DNA from: Botrytis cinerea B05.10
Taxonomy: Eukaryota > Ascomycota > Leotiomycetes > Helotiales > Sclerotiniaceae
Reading direction: 5' to 3'
Length of the DNA: 64,000 bases
Assembly: GCF_000143535.2 (NCBI RefSeq)
Contig: NC_037319.1
Coordinates: forward strand, 2,355,277-2,419,276
Below are positions 11,497 through 24,100 of the stretch, piece after piece (the stretch's first letter is position 1; the number at the start of each line of letters is the position of its first letter). The notes below the pieces were generated by a model that saw only the letters and a program-made list of their open reading frames with translations, did not search any database and was not told the DNA's origin. A program made the position numbers and the translations under genes.

Positions 11497-11810
11497 GGAT
11501 TCTGCCCCCACAGGGTTTCTGACTGTTGGTAACAAATCTTTGTGAAAGCCTGCAGCTGCTAGGGGGGTATTAAGACCTATACTGGAGTTGATTCAGAGGA
11601 AGAGACTTTTGTCTACTCCATTCGAATATTGAGATGAGGGGCGGGATGGTGTAAATTTCGAGAAATTGGGCAAGGCTAAGTTTTTGTGGACAAGGCTGAG
11701 GCTAAAATGTTACAGCATTTGAGATTGGCGCCGCTTACGGACTACCGCATCATGACTAAGCGAGACCCCTTCATCAATTTCTTCTTGATAACTACCTACT
11801 AGGTATATAC
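11497..11810 (+). pseudogene. Relic of a SNF2-like helicase
   Basis: Bases about 11525-11630 are nearly identical to 36393-36498 inside the intact SNF2-like gene: shared runs such as TGTTGGTAACAAATCTTTGTG, then GTATTAAGACCTATACTGGA and GACTTTTGTCTACTCCATTC. Weaker similarity starts at about 11497. Downstream, a frame reads A-E-A-K-M-L-Q-H-L-R-L-A-P-L-T-D-Y-R-I-M, in keeping with the same protein family but not with the copy at 34-37.5 kb. Stops and frame breaks separate the parts. It is therefore more likely the remains of a paralogue than a recent copy. Confidence 0.75.
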
Positions 11811-12441
11811 TAAACACAACATATAAAAGCTGTTAATGAATTTCAACACTACTAACGTAGCGTTCAAAGGTAAATTCTTTACTTAATACACACTTCTCAC
11901 TTTTATCTTTCGCAAGAATACAAATATATCCACGTCATTATTATCAAAAGGCGTGAAGAGGTTTCATGGTGCTAACTAAGACACATATACCTACCTAATA
12001 CGTATACTCTCTCAATGAAGGATTCGTATCTTCAATTTATGTATAGGAAGCCGTTCAAACCATACGCCTTCACTCACATATGGCTATCTTAGCTCTACTT
12101 TTCTCGGCCTTTTAAAATATAGAGTGACGGACTATATTAACAACCCTTCATCTAGTCTCGGTACTTGGGCGAAAGATTGAATCCATTGAATAGGTAAGAC
12201 CCTTTAGTAATCATAACTAGAGGTATTCGACAATCAAAGGAGAATAAGCGAATATCAGAAAGAAGAAACAAAAATGGGGAAGAGCGAAGTGAATAGTTCG
12301 GAGAGGGAAACACCACTTGCGCAATTTTGAGACTATAAATACCTTTCTCCATTACATCTTCTGATTGAAGAATATTCAAAATTCTTTTCTGATATTCTTA
12401 TCCTCGTTTGAAGATAAAGGCTGCCAACGTGGTCAATTATC
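11811..12441. other. Intergenic, no supported gene
   Basis: AT-rich. Two short overlapping minus-strand frames (12152-12527) show no motif. Confidence 0.4.
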
Positions 12442-12717
12442 ACTCTGCTGTCAGGACTATTCTGGAAAAGGCTGGTACTAGGAGTAAAGGGAGAAGGCAA
12501 CAGTCTACTTGGTGAATGAGTCGACATATTCTTACTCTGCTGTCAGGACTATTCTGAAAAAGGCTGGTACTAGGAGTAAAGGGAGAAAGCAACAGTCTAC
12601 TTGGTGAATGAGTCGACATATTCTTACTCTGCTGTCAGGACTATTCTGAAAAAGGCTGGTACTAGGAGTAAAGGGAGAAAGCAACAGTCTACTTGGTGAA
12701 TGAGTCGACATATTCTT
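12442..12717. repeat. 92 bp minisatellite, three copies
   Basis: Three head-to-tail units begin at 12442, 12534 and 12626, each starting ACTCTGCTGTCAGGACTATT and ending GAGTCGACATATTCTT. Copies 2 and 3 are identical as far as can be read. Copy 1 differs at a few bases (TCTGGAAAA against TCTGAAAAA), which implies very recent duplication. Confidence 0.95.
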
Positions 12718-13438
12718 ACTATTCTAAGAATCACAACAATACATGGTAACGATATGATGATCATCCGGTCTTCCTCTACTCCACATTACACCAATTCAAA
12801 AATGAGATGGAGTCCATCTCCTTAAACTTATATGAGAATAAGGAATCAAGTCTTCGGATTAAACAATACGTTGATAAAGGCAAGGTATAGTTCGAATATA
12901 CACACTCGAACTATCTACCCCTCCTCCTTGTATTCTCACCCTTTATCATGTCTCGCTTACCGATCCAAATACGGTGCGAAGTATTGTTACATGAATGATC
13001 TGATACAATTCATTAGTCCTAGTACTATTGGAAACATTTACAAGTACATTCAGATAACAAAAGGTGGAAACCAAAAAATCTAAATCTATACGCATCACGT
13101 GGTCAAAGTTACATTTCTTCCGTCTGAAAGGGAGGTAGCATATACTTATTGAAAGTTCAATATTGTATATCCAGGAGGTCTTTTTCAATCTTTGGACATC
13201 TAAGGAATCTTTTATTGAAATGATCTATCTTTTCATGTCATGTGGAATATGAAGTGTTAAAATAGAAGGTGCCAAAGTTGGTCCTTCCCAAATTGTGAGA
13301 ATAGTAAAGCTCTTCATGAAGAATGATTTCTTGAGCAAAACAATTCTTCCTTCATACACCATCAGATATTTCAAGAAGTTAAAGAGCATTTCGAATATTT
13401 AAAACCTCCCAATCATCTAAATATCTCATATTTCAAAT
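12718..13438. other. Intergenic, upstream of the 13.4 kb gene
   Basis: No supported gene. Short frames at 12832-13083 (+) and 12946-13188 (-) overlap each other and lack motifs. Confidence 0.4.
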
Positions 13439-14188
13439 ATGTCATCATCAAATTCGAGAACCCTCATGAAAGAGCTTATGGACACAATTCAGAAGCGTTA
13501 GTACAGCTATCCGATGACATTTGTCAAACAAAAATTAATCAATGTAGTGGAAACCGCCCATAATTGCGAAGTCGATAACTTAACGCGGGAAAATGAAAAT
13601 TTGAAGGGGGAGATTGTAAGACTCAAAGCACAAATACAATCGTCTACCCCTGGCGCCGCCATTAATTTCCGGCATGCCTCTGAGGTCTCTCTGTCTCTGT
13701 CATCTGAAGAGGCGACGCAACCAATCTCGTCACCCCCATCTTCACCCGAGTCAGACAAGCCCTTTTCGTTTCTCCGCCCTTCCAAATCAATTGACAACCC
13801 CGAAAGATTCGCGACCTGTTGGAGTCTTACTTCAACTCAAGCTACCAAGATATCTCAATCAATGAAGTCCTTCCACACAATGAAGGATTCTCAAACCGTA
13901 AACTCTTCTCAAACATTGAAATCTTCTCAATCATTGCAATCAAGTCATGGTTTGAGTAATCGACTTACTGGTCCGAACATCGATTTGCCAAGACCGGTAT
14001 TCAATCTCAAACGAAAGGCAATTACATCTACACCAGAACGAAAGGATAATGTGGATGAGGATGATAAAGAGAATGAGGAGGATCTTACATCATTACCTCC
14101 TGTAAAGTACCGTCGATCAAAGATTAATTGGGATGAACAGGCTAGACAACCTTCATGGAGTGATTTGGAATTGAAATCAGATGAGTAG
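13439..14188 (+). CDS. Hypothetical protein, short coiled coil plus disordered tail
   Basis: Function not recognised. Two exons, 13439-13496 and 13548-14188, joined over a 51 bp intron (GTTAGT..GTAG), give 232 residues. The splice turns an otherwise stop-interrupted start into a smooth leucine/asparagine heptad region (about residues 5-50: M-K-E-L-M-D-T-I-Q-K ... N-L-T-R-E-N-E-N-L-K-G-E-I-V-R-L). The rest is low-complexity, rich in Ser/Thr/Pro, with an M-K-S/L-K-S-S-Q-S/T repeated run near residues 115-150 and basic and acidic patches near 185-205. Likely nuclear or regulatory by composition only. It is followed in the same direction by the 14.4 kb gene, 211 bp away. Confidence 0.65.
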
Positions 14189-14399
14189 ATTGATTGAGGG
14201 AGCATTTGATATGCGTTTGTGTCGACGAATGAAATTTGCGGGGTTCCTTGATGGTGGGGTAGCTTTACGCATCGCAATTTTTGCCTATCTAGCTGTCTGA
14301 TTTTAATCATCTGCATGTCAATCACCTTAGCTGTTTACCTTGTATTGAATTTACAGCCATTGAATTTATGCTACCAGTTGCCTTCAAATTACTCCAACC

Positions 14400-15907
14400 A
14401 TGGCCTCACAATTAAAAAAGATTCCAGATTCCTTACCACCACGACCAAAACCAAATCATGAAAATCCATACAGTATTCCTTTCAAAGCGCAAGGACTACC
14501 ACCTCAAGCTGCAGACATGCTATTTGCAATGGATCAAGGTCTATATTACTTAGCTTTAAGTATTTTGAGAATTGATGGTCGAGGTATTGAATTCGATAGG
14601 AGTGTCTTTAAAGAATCGCGTTCACCCATCGAAAACATTGTCAACGTTCTATTATCTATATCGAAAGAGACCCTACGCCATGCGATCACTGGAAAGCTGC
14701 ACAACTTCATCGTCCATTCCACTGCGGACTCAAAATTACCTCGAAATCATCGAATTCCTCTACCTGGTCCCGAAAAGTCACAAGATCGACCAGTTGTTTA
14801 TTCATTGGTACATTCTGATCATCGAGGGAATGCACCAACCAAGCTTGAATACCTTGAAATTCTGAATACTATGGAGATTTATAATACGACATATTATCGA
14901 GAGGACCAATGGATAGACGCCGACAAGTCAGCGCGTGAAATCGATTCCGTGAATCCGATGATTGAGGATAAAGATTGGAATGGCAAGAATCGAGATAAAA
15001 CAATGTTGAAGTGGAACAATGCTGTACACCCAAGACGATACATCACTTCCACAAATCGAGGACTCATTACCAGGTTCATTTCTAAATTGCGAGAAAGATT
15101 AGAGTCCATTGAAGATATCGAGGAAGATGAACCATTGAAGTGGTCATTGACTTATACAGGTTGGACTCAACAAGAAGCTAGAAGAGCTTATGAGCATGGT
15201 AGACATTATGGTGGAAGTACCATAGCATAGTAAGTAATCTGGATTCATGACAAGAGTTTATGATAACAGTTCCATATTAGCCTTCTGGAAGCTATAATGT
15301 GGTATAAGTATCCACGTAAGAGATATCTACTACGAAGTCTTACCATAGCCAATGTTGCGGACGTTGAATCAATTCGATTTGCGGAGCATGTCATATCAAT
15401 ATTGACAGGCTCATATTTTTCTTGTGGAGGTCTATGTGGTACGATTGGTGGGGATAGAGCTAGTGAAACAAGAGCCAATAACAATTGTACAGAAGAGACA
15501 TGGAAGAACGGTACTAGAGGTCTACTCAAACAAAATGTTTACGGACCAAATAGAGAGGAGTTGGAGAGAGATTTGTTGGAGAGAGAGCTTTTGGAGATGT
15601 ATAATGAAGAAGGCTCGGAATTTCGAATGGTGAAGGAACAAGAAGAATTACTTGACCAGAGTAAAAAGGATTTGCAAGATTCTTGTGAAATTGCACACGA
15701 AGCAAGTAAGTCACTGATTCCTTCATCCAAATCATGTAACAAACCCTCATCATTGTTTTAGTAAACTTGTTGGCTACCAACAGAATTACGCAAATGGAAA
15801 AATATCTAGATGTGAATGAGGTCTTGACGGAGATAGGTGCATTAAAAGGACTTAAAGAGAGGACAAATGCATTATTAGGGTTTGGGAAAACGTCGAAGAA
15901 TAACTGA
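14400..15907 (+). CDS. Hypothetical protein, three exons
   Basis: Not recognised. Exons 14400-15229, 15281-15705 and 15762-15907 join in phase over 51 and 56 bp introns (GTAAGT..TTAG and GTAAGT..TTTAG), giving 466 residues. The N-terminus is proline-rich. The middle is globular in composition, with conserved-looking Y-R-E-D-Q-W-I-D and K-W-N-N-A-V-H-P-R-R segments. Residues about 310-345 include a short hydrophobic and cysteine-containing stretch (S-Y-F-S-C-G-G-L-C-G-T-I-G-G). The C-terminal 100 residues are strongly charged and helical (R-E-E-L-E-R-D-L-L-E-R-E-L-L-E-M-Y) and probably form a coiled coil. No signal peptide or clear membrane helix. Confidence 0.7.
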
Positions 15908-16812
15908 ATGTTATCAATCCTTTTAAGATTCAATCTCTAGTTGAATGTATTTTGCTCTAAGCTTGCAGTTCAACTATTTAATATCAAAAATTTGAGCATT
16001 TGCCTGTATATTGAATTGGTAAAGCTGAGCAATTTCTCTAGTCTTTGTTCCTCTCGTTTCTAGATAGATTTCTCTCGAGAAACAAAAAGTTGGGTAAGCT
16101 CAAGCGACCGGCTCCCGCGCTTCGGTTTTGAAAAAAATGAGACAACGACAACAACATTTGAAATCGTGAACATTATCGATTGTGGATGGCAGATCAGAAT
16201 ACACTCATACTGCTATGTTAGATTTCGCGGCGACATCTGCGAGATTGATGCAAAGATTATTCAATTAAATTTCGTTTGAGGATTCACGACGAGACGGATA
16301 ACCACTTCCACAAGAGCTCGGCAGCGTCAACATCGGGGGAGTATATACGACACCTATTGTAACCTGGCTGATGAATTCATAGCAAAGCAGATCCTCGAGT
16401 ATTCAAGTCCAGAATCGTTCGACGAGCACCGCCATCTCAGGAACACTGCATGGCGAGCAAGTACCATCGGGATTGTAGAGCCGTCGAAAACAACAGCTTC
16501 TTCGAAGAGTCCCGACAGCGTAACCTTTCTCTCACATTGCACAAACGACTACCTATTACTCAAGATTGAAAGGAGGTCGAGCAACCGGCGTTGAATTCAC
16601 AAGGCATATTGACGAATCAATTTCAGACATACCTTTTGCAGAGGTTACGAATCAAACTATACCGCATTGAACAATTGATCGGGAGGAGAGACAGATGGAT
16701 ACATTTTACTGTGATCGGATCGCCAGCTCATTAATATTCATACAAATTCCCATTCAATGCATTCCAATTCTTTCATTTGAATGGTGAATATAAGCTAATC
16801 CCACCTGCCCAA
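15908..16812. other. Intergenic, no supported gene
   Basis: Spacer between two convergent genes. Short frames only. Confidence 0.45.
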
Positions 16813-19095
16813 TCACGAAGTCTCCCTAGTCTCATTCGACAGACCAAAATTATAGCCACACTTGATATGATATAATTCAACTGCCTCTTGTATGCACCTC
16901 AAATGATTTGACGAGAAATACTCCATTCCATCACCTTTTGTTTCCATCTTATAGGGAAACCAATTCTTTGAGAAATCTCCTTTCGCCTTGTAGTACAAAA
17001 TCATGCCATCCTTCGAGTTTTCCTCAGCCGTCATAACAAAACCATCCATTGATAAAGTCACTAATTTTTCCTCCCGGGTCCAGATATACTCAAATGGCTC
17101 CGATATCTTATTTCCAACACAGGTTCTCAATATCGCAATCCGATTTTCCTTGTGAGAGGATATAAAAACCGAATCCTTGGATTGTTGACGAATGAACTTC
17201 TGAACAGGTTCATGTGATAGGAATCCAATCATATCCATGAAGGCCTTGTCTCTCAAATCTTGAATAAGACTGAAACTTGCTGGCTGGTTGTTGGCGATCA
17301 TCTTCATCATGGGATTTTCGGTAGGTCCTTTGGAGATGAAGTAAAAGAAGCAAATATATTCGACAACCTCCCAATCATTCATTGGATTTCCCATCTTCCC
17401 CAAGATTACCATGTTATGTAGCACCCACCATAGACCATCCTCACTGAGGTTATCTGTTCTCATTGTAAGATTTGCAATAATTAGAAATAAGCTTGCTCTA
17501 GCTATTCCAACCAGAGGACAAAAATTAATAATGTTTTCCAACCAAAATGTGAAGAATCTATTGGTTTGAGGATCTGAACAGACATTCACAATCGATTGTA
17601 ACTGCCCCGATAACCACAAGACGTGATATTGGGCTTGTTCCTTGGCGTAAATGGATTGATTTTCGAATGAAAAGTTCCTTGGCATACTATGGAATAGAAG
17701 AAAAATATGTTCCTTGACTGGAAGATGCGGTTTGAATGACATATTAAGAAAGTCGTCCGCAATGGTAATACCGTAACATAAAGTTTTGAACTTGACCAAC
17801 CTTCTTTCTTTGATTCCGTCATAAATTTGAATGTCTTGAAAGTAGATTTTAACATCAGCGGCGGATATTTGTTGGTTGTAGTTGGCGTTGTATAATAAAT
17901 GACATTTTAATTGGTTTGATGTATCCTCTAAATTGTCCTTTAAAACCACAAGATTCTTCAATTTTGATGTGAGATCGTCAGTTTCTGTGTGTAGATGAGA
18001 ATTCGTCAGTCGAGTACTTTCTAAATCCTTCAATAGAATATCTATATCTTGTTGAGAAGCTGGCGAAGAGTCCGAAGAATTTGATGGGGAAATTTCCTTC
18101 GATGGCGAGGTCTTTCGATTGTAAGCTGGAACTTGTATTGTGAGTGTCTTTTTGTCCCGAGTTCGACTAGATGATGGTAGTTTCACATCATTCTTGCTGT
18201 TGCCGGGTAATGAAACATCTTGCCTTTCAATAATCTGAGTAGGCAGCAAGACCGTTTCCTCCAATCTTCTCATGGACGATATCTTTTCAGGCAATCTTTT
18301 GCATAGAGGAATATCGTTGGATGAAAGTTGTATTATTTTCCCGGAAGAAGTAACCGGATGCTTCGAAATATTTCGTCTCAAACCAGGAGAGCCCTGAATT
18401 ACCGATGAGATCCTCTGCTCTTCTCGCTTTCTTTTCATCTCATTTATCATGTCTGAATTGGAAGTAGTGGAAGCCAATTCTTTTGATTTGACCTCCTTTT
18501 TTAATTCTTGAATTCGTTGATGTGTGGCCTCCATTGCATTGATAACGTGAGTGACAGTTGGCTTGATTTTGCCATCCATTCCCAGAAAATTCACACATGC
18601 CTTAATGATTGCAGGATCAATAACATACGGCAGGTCTTGGGAGGATGTCTTGGGTCCAGAAGAATCTGTTAGAGAATCCAAAATAGATTTCACCAACTCT
18701 TTTCCAGAAATTTCTATCAAAGTAGATAAAATACTTTTTATCTCTGATTCCTTCGCTCTATTGGCTTCGATCTTTATAAGATCCAATTCAACATTGCATT
18801 TCTCACTCATCTGTCCCTTCTCGAATGCCAGTTTTGATTCCCGAACAACATTCTTGGATGACTCTGCAAATGATGTTGTCAAATCGATCTTTTGTCCAAG
18901 ACAATCCTCGATTTCGGAAATTTCCTTCTGAGCTTTCTCTGTCCACTCATGCAATTCTTCCTTATTGATGGAACCTTGTATCCTCAAAAGTCTTCGATAT
19001 CTGGGTATAACATCGTAGGCAATCTTGGCTTTCTCTTCTCGAAATTTCCTTACTTCATCCAACGCCCTTGATTGAAAGAAGTTATTTGGAGGCAT
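16813..19095 (-). CDS. Hypothetical coiled-coil protein, about 760 residues
   Basis: Single open exon. The ATG at 19095 (MPPNNFFQSRALDEV) is preferred over one 21 codons upstream because the helical charged region begins right after it and it has A at -3. Residues 1-150 are rich in E/K/R with heptad-like spacing. About 230-360 is basic, serine-rich and disordered (S-S-S-R-T-R-D-K-K-T-L, then S-P-S-N-S-S-D-S-S-P-A-S). A second coiled coil lies near 345-400. The last 360 residues look globular, with W-L-S-G-Q-L-Q-S-I-V and W-W-V-L-H-N-M-V-I-L segments. No known domain was recognised. The layout (coiled coil, disordered linker, globular tail) suggests a scaffold or nuclear protein, by inference only. 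Confidence 0.75.
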   Translation of the reverse strand: MPPNNFFQSRALDEVRKFREEKAKIAYDVIPRYRRLLRIQGSINKEELHEWTEKAQKEISEIEDCLGQKIDLTTSFAESSKNVVRESKLAFEKGQMSEKCNVELDLIKIEANRAKESEIKSILSTLIEISGKELVKSILDSLTDSSGPKTSSQDLPYVIDPAIIKACVNFLGMDGKIKPTVTHVINAMEATHQRIQELKKEVKSKELASTTSNSDMINEMKRKREEQRISSVIQGSPGLRRNISKHPVTSSGKIIQLSSNDIPLCKRLPEKISSMRRLEETVLLPTQIIERQDVSLPGNSKNDVKLPSSSRTRDKKTLTIQVPAYNRKTSPSKEISPSNSSDSSPASQQDIDILLKDLESTRLTNSHLHTETDDLTSKLKNLVVLKDNLEDTSNQLKCHLLYNANYNQQISAADVKIYFQDIQIYDGIKERRLVKFKTLCYGITIADDFLNMSFKPHLPVKEHIFLLFHSMPRNFSFENQSIYAKEQAQYHVLWLSGQLQSIVNVCSDPQTNRFFTFWLENIINFCPLVGIARASLFLIIANLTMRTDNLSEDGLWWVLHNMVILGKMGNPMNDWEVVEYICFFYFISKGPTENPMMKMIANNQPASFSLIQDLRDKAFMDMIGFLSHEPVQKFIRQQSKDSVFISSHKENRIAILRTCVGNKISEPFEYIWTREEKLVTLSMDGFVMTAEENSKDGMILYYKAKGDFSKNWFPYKMETKGDGMEYFSSNHLRCIQEAVELYHIKCGYNFGLSNETRETS

Positions 19096-19544
19096 AATTA
19101 AATGGACGGAATATATTGAGGGTATTGAAAGATGTGAGTGGAGAGTCTTTTTGTTCATTCCAATGTCGTCGAATACACTGTTTAAATCGGAAAGAACACA
19201 AACTCTCGCTGACCGAAGAATTTAATCGATACCAAACACTTGACCTTCTCAATATAGAAGAATGATTATGGTCAGAATACTTGTGAAAGTCACAAGAAAT
19301 TTTGAATGAATGAAGGTTGCAAGATAGTCAATAGACTAAAGGTCTCTCTCGAGAATTATTCATCTGTTGGCATCAATCAACCTTGGTGTTCACATTGACT
19401 TCCATCCACGTGATTAATTCATCGCCCACCTCAGCAAACACCATCACTATCTACCTCCCATGCATACCCACCAGGATTCGTAAAAGTCATAAAAGGCGTA
19501 AAGTAAATAATATTACTTCATCATTCATCATTCGTCACTCGTAT

Positions 19545-20183
19545 TCAACGTTTTCGATTTGCGGGAAGGGTAAGAACAGACTCTGGATCATCCCCCATAG
19601 CTTCCTGTTCAGCTTCATGCTCTGGTGTAGGAAGAAAATTGTGACTGTTCACATGAGACACATCCATACATCCAGGATCTGTTGGAAACATCCACTCCCA
19701 TCCGATTTCTGATATAATAATTAGTAAGGTATCAAAGTATATGGCATATGATTGCCTACCATCAAACCAAGATAGATGCATTAAAGCAACTGATGCATAG
19801 AAAGGGGTTGTAGTATGACGAGTGCTTAGCTCTAAACTCTCTGCAATCGTAATGATTTCATGGAATCGCTGATTATTCATTCGTCTCTTATCCTCCCAAG
19901 ATTGATTTTCGTCTTCGGTAGCAAAATGGTTAATACGTTTCGCCATGTCTTGATCGTGAATCCGGTTGGTAACCAGCCGAAAGAATATTTGTTTTCCGAC
20001 TTCTTTTAGAGGTAAACTGTGGATCTCATTATATATGAACCAAATTTTAGAATCAGAAAGCTTTAACTTCGGATCGAATCTGGTCATGATCTTGTTAGGA
20101 TCTCTGGGACGATACATATACTTGGCTGCCATAGACGAACCCTTGAGTGGTACGTAGACTTTGGGATCGTAAATTGGAATCAT
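19545..20183 (-). CDS. YRPRDP-family protein, copy 1 (short)
   Basis: First of three related genes in this window. Two exons, 20183-19760 and 19708-19545, over a 51 bp intron (GTAGGC..TCAG), give 195 residues. The N-terminus reads V-Y-V-P-L-K-G-S-S then Y-R-P-R-D-P-N, the signature shared with the copies at 26.1 and 28.3 kb. The middle is helical and charged. The tail E-I-G-W-E-W-M-F-P-T is unique to this copy and replaces the second-exon sequence of the other two. Not secreted, no membrane helix, function unknown. The coding potential of the tail is good (W-E-W, E-H-E-A-E-Q-E-A), so the shorter length is probably real. Confidence 0.7.
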   Translation of the reverse strand: MIPIYDPKVYVPLKGSSMAAKYMYRPRDPNKIMTRFDPKLKLSDSKIWFIYNEIHSLPLKEVGKQIFFRLVTNRIHDQDMAKRINHFATEDENQSWEDKRRMNNQRFHEIITIAESLELSTRHTTTPFYASVALMHLSWFDGRQSYAIYFDTLLIIISEIGWEWMFPTDPGCMDVSHVNSHNFLPTPEHEAEQEAMGDDPESVLTLPANRKR

Positions 20184-21159
20184 GATTTTGAGTAGACCTT
20201 TATCTTCGCATGTTAGTAATGATATTTAAACCTATCCACTTGACACTTACTTGGCACTTACGTATATACTAACGAAAGGAAATTATGTGTCTGATTTTCG
20301 CTTGCTAATATACGATAGATGAAAGGATAGTGGCAAGTTGGAATTCGACAATCTATTGCCTCTATAATCGTATGAGGATAAGAGTTATTTTATAGTGACA
20401 ATTTCATGTAGATTATGTTCTTCATTCTCCCACGAGGATAGCGATGTGGAATTAGATTGTATGAAAAAGTAGGATATAGGTTACAGAATCTTAAAAGAAA
20501 ACCATTTATATTTACAGTCAAGACATAAGCGAAGCAGAACTAGCCCTAAGTCTAAAGAATGATATTTGTTCGCTTAATTTATAATCAAATGCTACACTGA
20601 GGGGGTAGGGTAAGTTGGCAATTCTCGCTGACTATAAATACTTCTTCTCCCCTTACCAGTTACTCTTCACATTCTTATCCATTACATGTTTTCTCATGAA
20701 TCAAGATGGAATATCTTATTCTTGTACGAGAATAAAGACCAGATGCGAGTGTCCAATGAATCATTCAAGTAAGTAAGAGAAATGTCCCCCTATTGCTTGC
20801 TGTACTAACCGATGAGGTAAATTTTGTCACCGGTCAATCTATGTCCATGACAAGTAATTACTTGATTTCTTGTATGTTGATACAATTTACCTTCTTTGTT
20901 CGCATACGATTATAAGAAATAGGAAAACTTCAATATTTCTATATTATCCTCATGCGATGATGAAGGTCTGTCAATGATGGCGATGATAAAAACCACGTGA
21001 CATTTCGGTCACGGGTACCTGGTTGTTCCTTCCACAACTGTTCCTGTCTACCAAAATTCCAACTCCGCGATGCGCAAACTGTTCTCACTAAAACATCTTC
21101 TCGAAGACACATGAACACATTTATACTTCCATATGACCTTCAAATCGTTTTATTAAACC
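20184..21159. promoter_or_regulatory. Shared upstream region of two divergent genes
   Basis: About 980 bp between the divergent genes at 20183 and 21160, without a supported ORF. It carries several copies of the recurring word: ATGAGGATAA (about 20370), ACGAGGATAG (about 20432) and ACGAGAATAA (about 20727). The regulatory role is inferred from recurrence only. Confidence 0.35.
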
Positions 21160-24100
21160 ATGGATCAAAATCCCATTCAGATGATAGCTGAACGATCTCA
21201 GTTCTTACGACAACAACATTTGGAAAGTTTGGTCGCACCGGTAATAAATGCACAAATCGATTCATTACGACGTATGAAGAAAAAATTCGAGGAAAATCAA
21301 GCAAATATAGAGAGAAAGGTTGACGATTTGTCTGGAAAACTCAATGAAAATCAAGCAAATATAGAGAGAAAGGTTGACGATTTGTCTGGACAACTCAATG
21401 AAATCATCAACTTGCATAAGTTCTTGGCAGAGAAAGTCGAAAACATAGAAGAGAACATTCCAAAGGAGATTGTGCGGCAAAGTAGATTTTTGAATGAACC
21501 ATTGATAAATGCCATCGGCCATCTACAACAAGCATTTACTTCAACAAATGATGATGTTAAAGTGGTAAATCACAACGTCATTGCAGGACTTGGTCGTATG
21601 GAATCTATTTACGACAAAGCTGTTCTCATTTCGAATCATACCAAGGATCTGATCAAAGAGTTCAAACCCGTTTCACCAGATCTAAGTAGTCAAAAAAGTT
21701 TGAGGGAGAACATCGACGATACATTGAGTAATACCAAGAAACTCATCACCGATATGGCAGGCAACAAATCATTTTTCAATACCATAATTGAAACAAATCG
21801 AGAAGTAAATTATACGAATACAAAGACGCTCTCAGAATCAATCAATCATGTTGCAGAGAACATCGAAAAAATCAACGATATCCTTCCAAAGATCTTCACT
21901 CAAACAGAAGCCACAGGAAATATATTTCCGAAAATCCAATCACTTGTCATCGATAATAAAGTTATGAGCGAGAAATTGCCGAGTCTCTTTACCAATACCA
22001 CAATCATTTCGGACTCGATCAAAGATCTTCATATAAAGTTGGGGGTTGTCCAAGGGAATGTGGGAAAACAATTTGGTGACTTCCTCAAGAATTTAGAAGG
22101 AAAGATAGATGGCATACCTGCAGCTACGAAGACTAAGTTCGATCCTTCTCTCGACGACCTTGTGAAGAAGGTGGATGATATATCTGATTCTGCGAATACC
22201 AAATTCAATATTTCTATCGAAGCTATGACGAAAAAGGTGGATGATATGCCACAAACTACGAAGATTGAGATGGATAAATTTTTCCAAGTGTTGACGAAGA
22301 AGCTGGATGACATTCCCCAAACCACAAAGAATGAGCTGCATACTAACTTTGAAGCGTTGAAGGAACAGGTGGATCATGCAATGAAGAACACAAATATCGA
22401 GCTCGATAACTCTTCCAATGTGTTGACGAAGAAGATAGAAGATATAAAACAGGGTACGAAGACCAAGCTCGATGAATGTTTTAACTATCTTGCGAAAAAG
22501 GTAGACGAGATCCCACAGAATACTAAGACTAGTCTGGATAGCTCGTTTGAAGCTTTCACCAAAAAAATGGAGGAGATACCTCTAGAATTCAAAAGTTCTT
22601 TTGATGCCACAAAGAAGAACATTGATGACTTTCCGAGTAACCTTAGAAAGGAATTTGATGAGTCTTTTGATCTAGTTCAGATAACTGTTGATAGGTTTCC
22701 TGGTATCTTTCGAAAAGAATTCGACGAGTCTTTTGCCGTACTTAACACAGCTATGGATGGGTTTCCTGATGCCATGAAGAAGAACATTGATAGCATTCCT
22801 GGTATCCTTCGAAAAGAATTCGACGAGTACTTTGCCGTACTTAAAACAGCTATGGATGGGTTTCCTGATGCCACGAAGAATAACGTTGATGGTATTACAA
22901 GTGGTCTACGCCAAGAATTTGACGATTCAATAGGAGAATTAAAGACAGTCATCGATCAATTTCCGGACACAGTGAAGACGATTTTCAAGGAGCTTTTAGA
23001 TGCTGTGCAACAAAAATTCAAACAAAACGATCTCAAGGCAGAAGAACTTCGAAAACTTCGAGAAGATTACGCTAAATTTCAAAATCATATTGAAGAATTG
23101 ACATCTAATGTGCAATCTCTCGTCCCAATCACTTCGGAGGATTACAATACATCAATCACGGAAGCATTCGATAAGTTCCAAAAAAGTTTCAACAATTCTT
23201 TCAACGATCAATCAAATCAAATCAACTTGGCCAATACAAAGGAAGCATATGAGTCCGGTATCAACACATTGAAGACAGAATTTGTGAAGGTGTTGGACGA
23301 TCACACTGATGATATGGCGAAAAGACTTGATACTTCAATTACTGATTACAAGAATGACGCAAGTAAGAAGAGGGAAGAATTATCCGAGCGGTTCGAAGAA
23401 ACTTTGAGATCTATCGCGGTATCTATATCACAATCAGATATTGAAGGAAACATCCGAGAGCATGCAGATCGTGTCATTGAGGTCGTTCAGAGATTGCCAA
23501 CATCTGAGCAATTAATCTACCACATCTCGGAAGCCTTAAAGGAAAAGTGTGAAGAAGTTGCTTTTGAGTACCACAACGTTACGAACGCTACAATTTATTA
23601 TCATGCCTCAGATATGATGGAAAAGATTCAACATCTTCTGGATAACATGTACCCTAAATTCTGGGATGCTAATGTTTTGATGGCAAGACAATCAAGGAAA
23701 GACGTTATTGAAGTAATTGAGAGAATTGTACCAAAGGAGTGTGGTTCTGTCAAAATTGCTTTGTCTAACAAAGTAGATGAATTTCTTAATCAGTCAAGGG
23801 AACCAACCACACCTTCAATCAAGACTCCAATGTTTCGCCCAATACCGCGTTGGAATTTTGATGAAATTCAGTTTAAATGTTCGGAATTGGAACTTGGTGA
23901 ACGTAGCCATCCATCAAATCCTTCTACCCCAGTACCGATTCAGAAAACGAAATTGCCAGATGGTTGGTCTCCCGATATCATATCAGATGATGAACATTTC
24001 GAAAATTCGATCCATTCGTCTACACCCATAACATTCACGCATCAATTACCGCCTGCGGCACCTCAATTATCACCTGGTCCACCTCAACTATCACCTGGTC

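Noticed and set aside
21265..22952. Minus-strand ORFs with repeated sequence inside the large repeat gene
   Set aside because: They are mirror frames of the coding repeats on the plus strand.
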